Below are positions 1-10,910 of a stretch of DNA of 64,000 bases, in pieces (position 1 is the first letter of the stretch; each line of letters opens with the position of its first letter). A model generated the notes under the pieces. It was not told the origin of the DNA. It did not search any database and saw nothing but the letters and a program-made list of their open reading frames with translations. A program made the translations under genes and the position numbers. Source of the DNA: Gonatopus flavifemur (taxonomy: Eukaryota; Arthropoda; Insecta; Hymenoptera; Dryinidae); NCBI GenBank assembly GCA_018340375.1, contig JAFFJZ010000004.1, positions 27,812,001 through 27,876,000 of the forward strand, in the 5' to 3' direction.

Positions 1-243
1 GGATTTTTTGAATAATAATATTACATAAAGCGCATTTTCTATCAATTTGAAAATGTAATTGGAAAACAAATTTCAATTTAATTCAAATTATGTCGGTCAA
101 ACCAATAATTTTTCCATTCGAATACGAATCTAATAATTTGACTTGATTGAAATGAAATATGCATTTCATTCAAATAAACACTCATTCATATCATGGAATG
201 AAATATTTTTGGAATCAAATGAAATTTTTTTACCCAAGCGAAT

Positions 244-362
244 TGTTAGCGCCATCTGTATAGATGTAAGGTGACTAGTGTATTTTAACTGTTTCGTATC
301 CTTTTTTGTATTACTCCGTGCCTTGCGAGCGTTACCAAGCTTTACCGAGTCTGCGCATTCGA
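244..362 (+). repeat. Left terminal inverted repeat of the captured-gene element
   Basis: This is the 119-base arm that pairs with 2384-2502 without indels. It contains a short open frame, but the same frame appears in the other arm, so it is repeat sequence and not a gene. Confidence 0.85.
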
Positions 363-737
363 ATTTTCGTAAACACATAAATTGTAAAATTATAGTGGAC
401 GAAGAAAAACAAAAAATTAAACCGACCCTCATTCATGAGCAAATTGAATCAAAATTTCTGAAAATTTTTTGTATTGGAAATATAGTATTTCAAAATTATT
501 TAAAAAAATTGTTAAACAATAACATGCCGAAAGATCAATGAGCCTCGTTTAGAGAATTCACAGCAAGTTTTTAGGTCTTTGATTATCTACGAGATCTACG
601 AGATGCCTTTGAGCTTACCCTAATGACACAACCATAGAGATATAGAGATATCTCTATGGACACAACTGCTTTCAGATACCTTTGAATACCTTTCTAAAAC
701 ATGTAACATAGGGTGTGTCAGAAAAAAAAATCCCAAG
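363..737. other. Unassigned left interior of the captured-gene element
   Basis: AT-rich sequence between the left arm and the transporter ORF. It holds short direct copies of a tatagagatatc-like word near 633-652. I see no recognisable coding motif. Confidence 0.5.
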
Positions 738-2030
738 ATGATTCATTATTTGATTGAAAGGATATCTCCTCTCCAAGAGAGCCTTCATCGTGGTTTGTTC
801 TTCAATTGCTTCCACATGCTAATTATCTTGTGCTGTAATTTTGGATCTTACTTTTGTTTCCATAATCCTGCAGCCTTACAGGACAAATTTCAAGTTGACT
901 TGAATATAAAGAAAGGATTTGTATCGTTCTATGCCATATACCTACTGCCACATTCAGTGCCTAGGTTTTTTCTTGTATCTTCACTCCAACGATCATTTAG
1001 TATTCAATTTAGAATGCTTGTATGTTCAGTCGTAGTACTATTAGGCCAGGCATTCTTCGCATACAGCGTTTTTAATAATATATTTACGATGATGATACTT
1101 GGACGGTTGATTCTTGGTGTGCATCCCAGGTCTCTTGCTATGGCATTGAATTTTCTTTCTTTGGATTTATTATATTTGGTATCAAAGGACCATTCAGGCA
1201 CACAATCTCTTGGCATAGTACTATTTTATGCCAGCTTGATATGTGTATTTTCTGTTTTTTGTGCATGTGTCCTTGATTTGATGCATAAATGTGCAGAAAA
1301 TTTACCAACACAAAATTTCGTTGAAAGAACACCAGTTAGCTTCACAGAGGCCAATGATTTGGGTTCAACATTCTGGTTAATTGCAATTGCTATAACAGCA
1401 TATAACGTTGTCATACTTCCATTCACCTCAATAGCAAAAGTTTTTTTCGAGCAAAAATACGAGTACTCTCCAAAAGATGCAAATTTTTTGATTTCCTATA
1501 TGTACTTTATATACTATTTTGCCTACTCTTTTTTTGGTTATGTGGTTAATAGGAAAGGACATGAAGTTTTCTGGATGTTTATCAGTTCTCTTTCCACAAT
1601 GATTTCCAACAGTCTTTTAGCATTTACATCTATTGATCCTCAAGTATGTATCATGTGGCTTGGACTGTCACATGCAGTGTTCACCCAGAATTCATGGTCA
1701 TTGATCTTTTCCATCATACCAGGACATCATTGCAACATTGCTTATGAAATTGCTTACATCATGAATAATCTAGGAGTACTGCTAGGCGGAATTTTCAGTG
1801 AGACTATAATAGACATTTGGGGCTATGACATGTTGATAATATTTTTCCTCGTTTCACTAACATGTTGTATTGCCTGTACTTTAGGAATCTGGGTAATTAT
1901 AAGGACTGCAGATGACAGATATTTTAACATAATGACAGAACAGGAGGAGGAATATAATACCTTCGCACCTGCATTCAGGTATTCACAACTAAGCCCTTTA
2001 TTCCCTCCACGTTTCCGGAATTGGAATTAG
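738..2030 (+). CDS. MFSD1-like major facilitator transporter, intronless retrocopy
   Basis: A 430-residue ORF with about 11-12 hydrophobic segments, close in length to the MFSD1 family (lysosomal membrane transporters; human protein about 465 residues). Family resemblance: an N-terminal NPAALQ block (about residues 43-48), an IYLLPHSVPRFF segment like the first-loop region, GQAFFAYSVF, and GRLILGV followed by SLAMALNFLSLD. The usual loop motif A (G-x-L-x-D-R) is degraded to a segment reading SSLQRSFSIQF, so function may be altered. There is no intron or internal stop, and an A run lies about 105 bases after the stop, so reverse transcription of an mRNA is the best explanation. It lies inside an inverted-repeat element. 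The ATG at 738 is the first in frame before the conserved part. Whether it is expressed cannot be told from the sequence. Confidence 0.75.
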   Translation: MIHYLIERISPLQESLHRGLFFNCFHMLIILCCNFGSYFCFHNPAALQDKFQVDLNIKKGFVSFYAIYLLPHSVPRFFLVSSLQRSFSIQFRMLVCSVVVLLGQAFFAYSVFNNIFTMMILGRLILGVHPRSLAMALNFLSLDLLYLVSKDHSGTQSLGIVLFYASLICVFSVFCACVLDLMHKCAENLPTQNFVERTPVSFTEANDLGSTFWLIAIAITAYNVVILPFTSIAKVFFEQKYEYSPKDANFLISYMYFIYYFAYSFFGYVVNRKGHEVFWMFISSLSTMISNSLLAFTSIDPQVCIMWLGLSHAVFTQNSWSLIFSIIPGHHCNIAYEIAYIMNNLGVLLGGIFSETIIDIWGYDMLIIFFLVSLTCCIACTLGIWVIIRTADDRYFNIMTEQEEEYNTFAPAFRYSQLSPLFPPRFRNWN

Positions 2031-2135
2031 GCTTTTGCATAGTCAATATTTATATTTTTTATAAGTTTTTATAGGGACATATCCCCGTTGTATAATATGT
2101 ATATTTCAAAATATATTCATAAATATCTCTATAAG

Positions 2136-2156
2136 AAAAAAAAAAAAAAAAAAAAA
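2136..2156 (+). other. Poly(A) tail of the retrocopy
   Basis: A run of 21 A residues lies 105 bases after the transporter stop codon. An AATATA-type signal lies upstream near 2108. A perfect AATAAA is not seen. The run marks the 3' end of a reverse-transcribed mRNA. Confidence 0.75.
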
Positions 2157-2383
2157 TGTTTTCGCTTTTCTCTACGATGAAGAAATTGAACTTAGTGGTG
2201 GTTTTGCACTAAGAACCTTTTGTTGTTTTGCAATGAAATTTGCCCAATGTTTCATTCGAAAATATTTATTGATTAGTTGTTAATAATACAAATGCGTATC
2301 ACGAGACGGTACAAGTGCTGCATTCACGAGCGATGTTCGCTCTTCGACGTACACGTACGAACTGGCTGGAAGAACTGCTAAAC
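2157..2383. other. Unassigned right interior of the captured-gene element
   Basis: Sequence between the poly(A) tail and the right arm. No coding motif was recognised, and I could not find a convincing target duplication for the retrocopy itself. Confidence 0.4.
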
Positions 2384-2502
2384 TCGAATGCGCAGACTCG
2401 GTAAAGCTTGGTAACGCTCGCAAGGCACGGAGTAATACAAAAAAGGATACGAAACAGTTAAAATACACTAGTCACCTTACATCTATACAGATGGCGCTAA
2501 CA
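2384..2502 (-). repeat. Right terminal inverted repeat of the captured-gene element
   Basis: This is the reverse complement of 244-362 and is followed directly by the second CGAAT copy. Confidence 0.85.
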
Positions 2503-2563
2503 CGAATATCTATGAGGTTTCTTTTTTGAATGAATGATTTATTTGAGTGTATAAAAAATAGGG

Positions 2564-2694
2564 TACCCACCCAAGTGGAAAAATTTTCAAAATTATATAT
2601 AATTTTTATATGATTCAATATAATTTATATATAATTCAGATATAATTCGATATAAATTTTATACAATTTTGAAAATTTTTCCACTCGGGCAACC
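2564..2694. mobile_element. Small foldback element with TATAAT-rich core
   Basis: The ends CCAAGTGGAAAAATTTTCAA and the complement of TTGAAAATTTTTCCACTCGG pair over about 25 bases. The core is repeated ATATAATT words. No clear target duplication was seen. Confidence 0.6.
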
Positions 2695-3029
2695 AAGATT
2701 ATAAAAGGAAATTCACAACAAAATTATCAAATTCCTCAAGTTCTTTTTTATTGACTGGCACTGACACATAAGCTTGATTATCAAAATATGACTTTTTAAA
2801 CATTTTTTTGTGAACCAGGAATAGAATGATTTATCGAATGAATTTGTACATGAAAAAACGGAAGCTTACGATTACTTTAAACAAACTGTAAGTATGAAAT
2901 TTCAATCCTATCCATCACATTTTCTACAGCACTCGTAATCTCTCGTATTCCCATATAAAAATTCATTCTATAAATCTTTCTATTCCTAGTTTACTGAAAG
3001 GATGAAAAAAAGTCATATTTTCAAGCTGC

Positions 3030-3200
3030 ATTATTCTCCGTGTAGAGGCGGTAGGGTCAAAGTAGGAGGTAAACCTTGCATCTGCTTTGCTCCTACAAGT
3101 GGTAAAATAGGAAATTTCTACCACTTTTAGGGGCAAAATAGGAGATAATATCTCATTGAAACAGCTCCTACTTTCCTATCTGATGCTCCTACTGAAAAGA
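3030..3200. repeat. Cluster of AGTAGGAG / CTCCTACT words
   Basis: The word AGTAGGAG or its complement appears about six times in 170 bases in both orientations (AAGTAGGAGG, GCTCCTAC, AAATAGGAG, CTCCTACTTT). This resembles the subterminal repeats of the other small elements in this window. The boundaries are unclear. Confidence 0.4.
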
Positions 3201-3545
3201 GGATTATTAGCAGCGAAGTAGCGGCAATATTTCGACTCGGGAATTCTCGTGATTTGTCGAACATGGGGCATTCACCTAATATTCAACAGACATGTCACAG
3301 GAGTACACACAGTGATATATCACGGGGGATATGTCACAGTATGATACGAGGTTACATCTTTTCCTCAATTCATTTAAAAGAATTCCCATGTAACGGCATG
3401 TCCAACCCTTTTTTCAAGTTCTTAAGCCCTTTTAACCGAAATTTTCATTCAAAATCAATTGAAGTTTTTGGAAATGGTAATTGTAATAGCTCAGACATGC
3501 ACAGCACAGATTCGAACTGCATTTTCGTCTCTGTCCTCTCAATGG

Positions 3546-3710
3546 CCCAACAGAACCTAAAATCTGCGTACGTCCAGGGAACGTCCAAATCCGTCTCTCA
3601 GGCGTCCCTCGGAGGTTCAAACGTCCGCTGGACATTTGAAGCTCCAAAGGACGTCTGACAGACGTATTTGAACGTTCCCTGGACATGAAGAGATTTCAGG
3701 TTCTGTTGGG
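3546..3710. mobile_element. Small CCC...GGG element rich in ACGTCC words
   Basis: The ends CCCAACAGAACCT and AGGTTCTGTTGGG are inverted copies (about 20 bases including AAATCT). Inside, ACGTCC/GGACGT and AACGTTCC words occur many times in both orientations. Short ORFs on both strands across this stretch are by-products of that repeat. A related set of words at about 4020-4150 may be a second, more decayed copy. Confidence 0.6.
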
Positions 3711-4985
3711 GTATTTGTTATCTTCAGTGACGGTTCTTGGTTCAGCAATTACCTCCGTTTGGAGATTCCCATGTGAAAAAAACTTTGCCAATTGATGAAC
3801 AGCTTCCTCGTTCCTAATCAACCAATTACGTTGAAACTCTCGAAAACATCGTCAAACAATGCAGATTGCTGAAGACTCTTTCCCCACATTTCTCAACCGC
3901 TTGTGATGAAACTCACATGAGATCACTATGGAATCATAACTGAACAGTGATATAAATTTTATTGCAATTGGATAACAGAAAGCCAAACCTGCCCTTGGTC
4001 CAAAATCACAATTTTGAGAACATGAAGGTTCAAGGCACGTTCAATAGATGTCTATTCAACATCCGGATATTCGGAGGCCTATTGAACGGTCCATGAACGT
4101 GAATTCACATACAAGGGATATGAATTTAACCTAGAAGATTTGTGTTCTCTTGGGGAAGTATTACCCGATTGAAAAATCTCATTCATTCCGGTTGAACGTG
4201 CAGAATTCCAACTGAAACCGAATGATACCTATTCGAGTTGAATCGTAATTCTGCACGTTTAATGGGAATTGATCGGAATCAATAGGAGTTTCCAACTAAA
4301 GTTGAGAATTCTCGTGGAATCTTCACATCTTCGTGTAAATTAGGCATGTTACGTATGTGGTGAAAATTCTGAAGTCGTCACCTCAAATGATTCTATCACA
4401 AATGAATTTCACAAGGATGGACAATTATTGAGCGTTCATTGATCGTTGGAGTTTATCCTAGTGATCAACCGCTCACTACTCATTGAATCAGACATAGGAA
4501 TGCCCAATGATTGTCCATTTTCTCTTATAACGAAATTACCAATATTCGAACGATTATCAGGGAGACTTTGCTTATTGGTTTTTATCCGTACAGAAAACAA
4601 ACAATAATGAAGCACCATTCAGCACCGCGTGATTACTAACGATCAATGCTGCTACTTCGTTAGAATAGGAATAGTGGACATTCCAAGAGTTGCGTGCTTT
4701 ATAGGACATCCTATACTATGGGACTATTATTACCTGCGCAGGAAAGAGTCATATCGGAGGGGTATGGAAACAGTCTCCCTAAAAGTCTTACAAAAGTATC
4801 AGATATTCTCTCAAGAGTATTGGACAGTATGGGTACAGTGTAGGTTTTAGGAACCTGCCATACTTCTTCCAGACTATGCCCCAAAATTTTCTGCGCGCAA
4901 ATATACCCATGTAAAAATTGAGCAATTCCGCCAATGTTGAGCACGGGCAATAGCTTGGGCCAGGCATGAGAATTTTATAAATCAT
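3711..4985. other. Non-coding stretch with decayed small repeats
   Basis: No gene is seen. Weak inverted words occur at 4020-4150 (like the ACGTCC element), at 4180-4310 (GCAGAATTCCAACTGAAAC and its approximate complement) and near 4390-4450 (ATTGAGCGTTCATTGATCG). Short ORFs here lack family motifs. Confidence 0.4.
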
Positions 4986-5004
4986 CATCATTAAGTAATC
5001 AGTC

Positions 5005-5310
5005 TTATGACTGGTTTGATGAAATCCTCAAACTCTGTCTATTATCGGTTAGACGTTTGATTTCCACATATCTACGACAACCCTTATCTTGTATAATTTG
5101 CTTGATATAACTTAACCTAGGTCTATCTTTTTGAGTTTTACCATTCATTTTTCCTTCCAATATTGTTTTCAATAAGCTATCATGCCTTAATGTGTGTCCT
5201 ATCAGAATACTTCTTCTTTTCACGACATGTCTCAAGAGACTTCTTTTTTCATTCACCTTCTCGAGTACTTCTTCATTTTTTACTTCCTCCATCCACTCTA
5301 TTCTAAGCAT
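5005..5310 (-). pseudogene. RTE-like LINE C-terminal region
   Basis: The minus-strand frame reads RIEWMEEVKNEEVLEKV, then LIGHTLRHDSLLKTILEGK and KDRPRLSYIKQIIQDKGC, the conserved tail of this LINE family. The same tail sequence recurs in the window at 28781-28893, 42424-43010 and 60480-60650, so this family has been active repeatedly here. Confidence 0.75.
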
Positions 5311-5338
5311 CCTTCTATAACATCACATTTCAAAAGCT

Positions 5339-6231
5339 TCAAGTCTTCGTTGGTCTGTTTTTCCAATTGTCCAAGTTTTGCAACCATATAATGCTGTTGC
5401 ACCACACGTAACTCTTCAAAAATGTCTCCTTTACTGCTAAGCTGATATTCTTTGAGCATAGTAACTGTTTCTTTCGGTGGAAAGCCTGTTTTCCTTGTGC
5501 TATTCTTCCTCTTATATCTGTTTCGCTTTGACCGTTTTCTGTAATCGTGCTTCTTAGATATTTAAATTCTTTGACTTGCTGAATTGTCACTGCATCGACT
5601 TTGATTTTCGTTCTTCTTGATGTTTTCGCTGTTGTACAAATCATGAATTTTGTTTTGTCCTTATTTATGTTCATACAATATTTGTCTAGTAATATTTTTT
5701 TCATAGTGTTGAGGGTATTTTCTAACTCAGCACCACTCGTAGCTGATATAGCTATGTCATCCGCAAATCTCAACATGCTCACATTTTCACCTTGAATCTG
5801 TAATTTCAATTGCACTTGCTCCTTCACTTCGTTCATCGCTTCTTCTATATACAAATTGAAAATCAATGTTGATAGTGAACATTCTTGTCTCACCTCTCTT
5901 TCAATTTTTGCTTCTCCTTCTTGAGTCTCTATTTCTATTATTGCGGTTTGATTCTTATATAATTCATATATTATTCTCCTATTCTTGATATTAATTCCAA
6001 CTCTTCCAAAATCGTGAACATTTTCTCCCAGTCAACATTATCGAATGCTTTTTGTATATCTACAAAACCTATATACACAGACTTTTTCAACTCTAGACTT
6101 TTCTCTACTACTGTTCTAAGTGCTAATATTGCCTCTCGCGTTCCCCTATTTTTCCTGGAACCGAACTGATCTTCTGCTAATCTACTCTCTATTTCATTCT
6201 CTATCCTCCTGTATATAATTTTTGTCAGTAT
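5339..6231 (-). pseudogene. RTE-like LINE reverse transcriptase core
   Basis: Across frame breaks the minus strand gives KIIYRRIENEIESRL, then VDIQKAFDNVDW (first catalytic aspartate region), EVRQECSLSTLIFNLYIEEA, and RFADDIAIS, the F/Y-A-D-D catalytic box. This is followed by thumb-like sequence with KEFKYLRSTITENG. The upper part (about 5894-6231) and the ADD part (5339-5893) are in different frames, so it is not functional. Confidence 0.8.
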
Positions 6232-7894
6232 CCATGTAGAAATAGAAACACGCGCCGCTACTGCCTGAGTACTGTTGCCAGAGTTGCCAGTACTAGCAAA
6301 TCCATAGCTGCCACTATTGGGCCAGTTAAATTTACAATACTGGAAAGGAACCGAAATGACAACATCATTTTACATAAGGGCCAGAGGAACATTACCACCG
6401 AATTGGTACCGATTTTCAACGCGAGCCAACTATGGTGGAACTCTGACTTGCAACAGGATCAGTTGTTTTGCCAGAGCTGGATGAAAAACGACAAGGAGTC
6501 GAAATGATGACACCCTATGTAGAAATTCAAATCCGACCCAGTACTGGCACAGTGCCGGTAATCGATGTTACCAGGAGTGATCATATTTCAATTAAAAAAA
6601 TAAAATCATTGAATTTGAACTTTGAAAATCTGAAGAATCTATTGTTCCTATTATTGTCATCGGAGAAAGACACTTTGGAAATAATTCCTTGAAAGTTCAC
6701 TGAGTGTGGATTGAACCTAGGTCCTGCGAGTGAGAAACCTAGTCTCTATCACATCAGCCGATCTCCGAGTTGACGACGAATCACTCAAATTGCCATTTAT
6801 TGTAATAGGACCGTTGAAGTCATACAATTCACCATAGATTCCGTATGGGAATACAGTCCTAACAATACTGGCACATTGTCGTCTCTCGAACATATTGAAT
6901 GATGATACCAACTCTGGCCTAATGCTGGCGCGACTTCGGCTCACTACAACAGCTGAGTTACTACACCGAGAAAACGAAGTTGTGAAATTTACCTCTTTTT
7001 GAGTAAATATATGGACGATTCAAAAATGTAGTGCGAGCTACTACAATTTTAGCTAATTTCACCGCAGGGAAAGTAGGATGCACTTCAGCTATGGTATCTT
7101 TCGCATCAGCTTTGGTATATTTAACATGCGTTGTTGTAAAATCAACTAAAATTGTGGTCGCTTGGACCAAATCCTCAATCATCCATATATTTATTCAATG
7201 ATGTAAATTTCACAAGTTTTTGCCTTCAGTGTAAGATTGTGATTTTAATGTCATTCGACCACCGATTTTGTAGAAAGTCAGAGTCCTATCAATATTGGCA
7301 CATTGCTGTCTTTCAAACATATTGAATGATCAAACTCTGGCCTAATGCTGGCAAAACTTCGGCCCAGTACAACTGCCAAGTTGGTAAGATCGTGATTTCA
7401 ACGCTAGTCGACTACCGATTTTGTAATCAGTCAGAGTCTAATCAATACTGGCACATTGTCGTCTATGAAACATATTGAATGCTAATACTAACTCTGGCTC
7501 AGTACTGGTGCAATATCGTCTCGTCAAAGTAACCGTGTCATTGGAAAAATCAGTGAAATTCCTATCCATTATCTATTCCGTATTAGAACAACGTTGCATC
7601 GATACTGGTGCAGTATCGTCTTCTTTTCGCATTTTACCATCCAATTACCTTTGATTCGGTACTGGCACGGTTCTGTTTCTGTATGGTCTGGGTATTCTCC
7701 GAACATTATTGATTCGATACTGGCTGAAGACCGTCTGATCGTGCAAGCCAGTACAGTCTGGAATCCGGCAAACATTTGGCGCCAGTTGAAAAACGCTAAT
7801 GATTCTGAATGGGCACAGTTATATCTGCCGAAGTCTGGCAAGTGCAACTTGGCCAGTACCGCGCCATTCGTCAACTCTGGCTATTTCCACATGG
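6232..7894. mobile_element. 1.66 kb element with TACTGGCA words, inserted in the LINE
   Basis: The ends CCATGTAGAAATAG and the complement of CTATTTCCACATGG pair, followed inward by GCGCCGCTACTG and its complement. Dozens of TACTGGCA, GCCAGTA, CAGTATCG and ACTCTGGC words lie in both orientations. GTAT (6228-6231) and GTGT (7895-7898) may be a 4-base target duplication with one change. It splits one LINE reading frame, so it is younger than the LINE. It contains a tRNA-like module (6703-6772) and no transposase. Confidence 0.7.
6703..6772 (-). other. tRNA-like module with box A and box B
   Basis: On the minus strand, a GGCTGATGTGATAGAG segment is followed 30-odd bases later by CTAGGTTCAATCCACAC, close to the pol III box B consensus GGTTCRANYCC. 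There is no full cloverleaf, so it is a tRNA-derived or SINE-like head and not a tRNA gene. Confidence 0.5.
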
Positions 7895-8396
7895 GTGTTT
7901 TCGAGGCATGTAAAGTTGAACTAATCGTTCTGTGGTTCTTGCGTTTGTGTGCTCCTCGGTTTTTTGGAATTGCGACAATTTTATTCTTTTGGAAATCTTT
8001 CGGTACTTCTGCATCCCCGTACATATCTCTGACCAATTCAAACAGTGCGTCACGAGTTCTTTGACAGGGGGCTTTGATAAGGTCCGCACTTATTCCATTT
8101 ATTCCTGGCGCTTTATTATTTTTCAATTCTTTCAAAGTCCTGTCGAATTCTGATCTCAAAATTGAATCTCCCAATTCATCTTCATCGACATCTCCCTCCC
8201 TCTCTAAAACTCCTATATTATCGCTTCCTTTACACAGATCTTCTAAATGATTAATCCATTGTTCTTTTTTTTCCTCCGTTTTTATCAATTGTCTCCCAAG
8301 AGAATTCTTAATCTTACTGCTCCTAGATTTCATTCGTCCAAAAAATCTTATAAAAATCCTATATGCCTCATCTATTTTCCCTAAATGTAATCTCAC
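7895..8396 (-). pseudogene. RTE-like LINE reverse transcriptase, N-terminal part
   Basis: The minus-strand frame carries LKNNKAPGINGISADLIK, the fingers motif that precedes the RT core, then VPKDFQKNKIVAIPKNRGAHK and NHRTISSTLHASK, which match the RT motif before ILTKII. It stops at the edge of the element inserted at 6232-7894. The continuation is at 6231-5339. Confidence 0.75.
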
Positions 8397-8717
8397 TTCT
8401 ATATCCTGACATTTTGCTTCTAACCATTGTTCTTTCGCTTTCCTCGATTCTCTTATTATTTTATTCTTCAGTGCTTTGTATGTCTGCTAGTCTTGTTCCC
8501 TACTCTTATTCTCGTATTTCCTCGTTTCAATAATTAAATCGAGAATTTCTTCCGTCATCCATGGTTTCTTAGGTTCTACTCCATCATTCTTCAAAACTTC
8601 ATTTGCAAATTGTTCTACGTTCTCCTTCATCTTTGTCCATCTACTCTCTATTTCTAAGTCTTTCTCTTGTCAATCCTCCAATTTTTCATCCAACATCACT
8701 TTGAACGTCCCTTGTGT

Positions 8718-9646
8718 TTATTTTTGTTGAAGATTCTCCAAATTCCATCTTCTTTGCATTTTCCTTTTCTTCTTCAGAGCTTTGAATTCCAGAGAACATT
8801 TTATCAACAACATATTGTGATCACTATCTATATACGCGCCTGTATAAGTTTTACAGCTTTTCCCTTGATTTCTAAATCTTCGTTTTACTAATATGTAATC
8901 AATTTGGTATCTTGCTGTATCTCCTGGCATTTTCGAAGTATAGATTCTTGGATGATGTTTGAATGTGTTGGTAATCGCCGTTTTATAACTTTCACAGAAT
9001 TTGATTAAACGTTGTCCTCTTTCATTTCTTTTTCCTTACGCAAAATCTCCCATTATGTTGCCCTCTTTTCCTTGCCCTATTACCGCATTCCAGTCGCCTA
9101 TGATCATTAAATTCTCTTTTCCCTTCACATATTCTATCACTTCTTCTATTCCATTGTACGTTTTGTCCATATATTCCTCTGAGTACGCAGATGTGGGCAT
9201 GTTTAATGAACTATAACACTGTCTTCCAGTTTTGTTCCAACTCTAACCGTCATCACGCGTTCGCTACGTTGCAAATCATCTCCTATCATATTGCCTACCC
9301 TTTTATGCATCATAATGTCGACACCTGTTTGATCATTCTTTGATCTTGTATGAATCATGATATAATCCCCACTCCAGAAATCCCCTTCTTGCGCCCATCT
9401 CATTTCGCTAATTCCCATTATATCGATACCTAACCTATTCATTCCTGATTCCAAATTTTCTATCTTTCCTGTTGGTCTCAGTGATCTAACATCCCACGCT
9501 CCGACTCGAAGAATGTTCTCTTTCTTCCCTCTCTTCTTTGGTTTTCTATCTTGTCTGATGAAGGTCTCTCGAGCAGCCTCCACCCGGAGATTTGAACGGG
9601 AGGCTATTTTACCTCCGAAATATTTCACTCGAGAGGACACCGTCAT
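8718..9646 (-). pseudogene. RTE-like LINE endonuclease domain, broken
   Basis: The minus-strand frame contains ILRVGAWDVRSLRPTGKIENL, then GIDIMGISEMRW, the N-terminal signature of apurinic-type endonucleases of RTE LINEs. It then carries YIMIHTRSKNDQTGV. A second frame supplies RYQIDYILVKRRF and AYIDSDHNMLLIK, the C-terminal catalytic SDHN-like block. The two parts are in different frames, so the protein is disrupted. Insect copies are often annotated as craniofacial development protein 2-like, a name that reflects this repeat and not a developmental role. Confidence 0.75.
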
Positions 9647-9655
9647 GTTTTTTTC

Positions 9656-10150
9656 TCAATAAAGAACACCGCACAAATCATAGGGGAAATGGATCTCGGG
9701 CAAAGTGGATGAAACTTCAGGGAATTGTAGTTCTGGACATGCCAAACAAAAATATGACAAAAAATCAAACCCTTTCCGGACTCTTTTCAGAACACTGAAG
9801 CATGGAAGTTGGAAGAAATGGGTCATGCTAATGCCGACGGTGCTCACATGAGGTGGAGAATGAGTCCTACAAACATCGATTATGGATGGAATGGAATTCC
9901 ACAAGCCTTATGTGCACGTGTACACACACAAACACACACGCACACCGCTATGTATTTATACCAGACCTATCCCTAAAATCGATAATCCCATTTCTTCCAA
10001 CTTCCATGCTCCGGTGTTCGGAAAAGAGTCCGGAAAGGATCTGATTTTTTGTCATATTTTTGTTTGGCATGTCCAGAACTACAATTCCACGAAGTTTCAT
10101 TCACTTTGACCGAGATCCATCTCCCCTATGGTTTGTGCGGAGTCCTTTTA
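9656..10150. repeat. Foldback element, about 165-base arms
   Basis: Arms 9656-9827 and about 9985-10148 are inverted copies. For example, GGACATGCCAAACAAAAATA on the left matches its complement on the right. A loop of about 160 bases contains a CACACAAACACACACGCACAC run. ORFs on both strands here are products of the palindrome. Confidence 0.75.
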
Positions 10151-10910
10151 ATTTACAAATTCTAGGTTTGGGAAAAGATTTCATTTCCTCGGGAATATTT
10201 GGAGATGTCAAAGAAGGTAGTCTCCCCTTGCTTCCCCTCCGTTTTTGTCGATGTTCCTGGCGTTGGGATGATTTGATTTCTCTCAGTTCGTATTCTCCCT
10301 CTCTAGTAGTTTATTCCACCCGCACAACAGACCCAAATCTGGCATACTTATCCTCTCCACCAAGTAAAGGAAGCAGATACTACCAAGGATGGATAAAAAG
10401 GATATCAAGGACAGGTATCAAGAATATCCCCCCGGAAGACCCGCAATCATCCCACGGGGAGGAATTTCATGAAGATCGGATAATTAGGAAGGTAGATCTG
10501 GGTATTCGTGTAAGTTGCACTTTAAAAAATGATTGTGGAATTTTCTCCCAAAAAATGTTGGCAGCAAAGCTCTCCCATAGATGGGGAATTTCACACCATA
10601 ATTTGATGGACTTTTACTTCATTTGTAGACGATTCAACACTCAGAAACCGAAATAATTCCTCAAAGTGGTGGAAGAATCCTTCATTCTTGATGGGAAAAT
10701 TGTTCCCCCACGACGAGGGAACGGAATCCACAAACAGTGTGGAGGAAAACTCCGCACATTTTTTACAGTGTATGACACATCGATAGGCTAAACTTTGCTA
10801 CAATTATGCTATATTATTTGCTAAAATATTATGCTGAATTGAACATTTCGTACAGTCTATGTCCATCAGTGTGATACATAAGTGTAAACATTTTAGACTG
10901 GGCAAATATA
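10151..10910. other. Unassigned stretch with an uninterpreted 198-residue frame
   Basis: A plus-strand frame (10060-10656) begins in the foldback arm and continues here with low-complexity serine/proline-rich sequence. I recognise no domain. Its start depends on the repeat, so I do not call it a gene. Confidence 0.4.

Larger units (their letters stand above)
244..2502. mobile_element. Inverted-repeat element carrying an MFSD1-like retrocopy
   Basis: Two arms of 119 bases (244-362 and 2384-2502) are near-perfect inverted copies of each other. The outer ends read TGTTAGCGCCATCTGT and its complement. The five bases CGAAT lie directly outside both ends (239-243 and 2503-2507), which is what a target-site duplication looks like. 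Inside are a complete transporter ORF, a 21-base A run, and unassigned flanks. TG...CA ends with a 5-base duplication recall elements moved by retroviral-type integrases (Ginger/TDD group), but no integrase is present, so this class is inference. An inverted pair of solo terminal repeats would be another explanation. Confidence 0.8.
4986..9654 (-). mobile_element. RTE-like LINE, minus strand, split by a later insertion
   Basis: Read on the minus strand, this gives an AP-type endonuclease (about 9646-8718), the start of reverse transcriptase (8396-7895), the RT core (6231-5339) and a C-terminal region (5310-5005). It ends in a short ATGATG tail at about 4990, typical of RTE-group elements. The RT is interrupted between 7894 and 6232 by a 1663-base element. 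Removing that element restores a readable HASK-ILTKII stretch. Several frame breaks and stops make this a relic. The 5' end abuts a foldback element near 9655. Confidence 0.8.

Noticed and set aside
3254..3658. 134-codon plus-strand ORF
   Set aside because: It ends inside the ACGTCC-word element and its residues follow the repeat.
4629..4950. Overlapping short ORFs on both strands
   Set aside because: No motif and no splice pair. The region looks like decayed repeat.
10060..10656. 198-codon plus-strand ORF
   Set aside because: Its first part lies in a foldback arm and the rest has no recognisable domain or splice support. Open length alone is weak evidence in this sequence.
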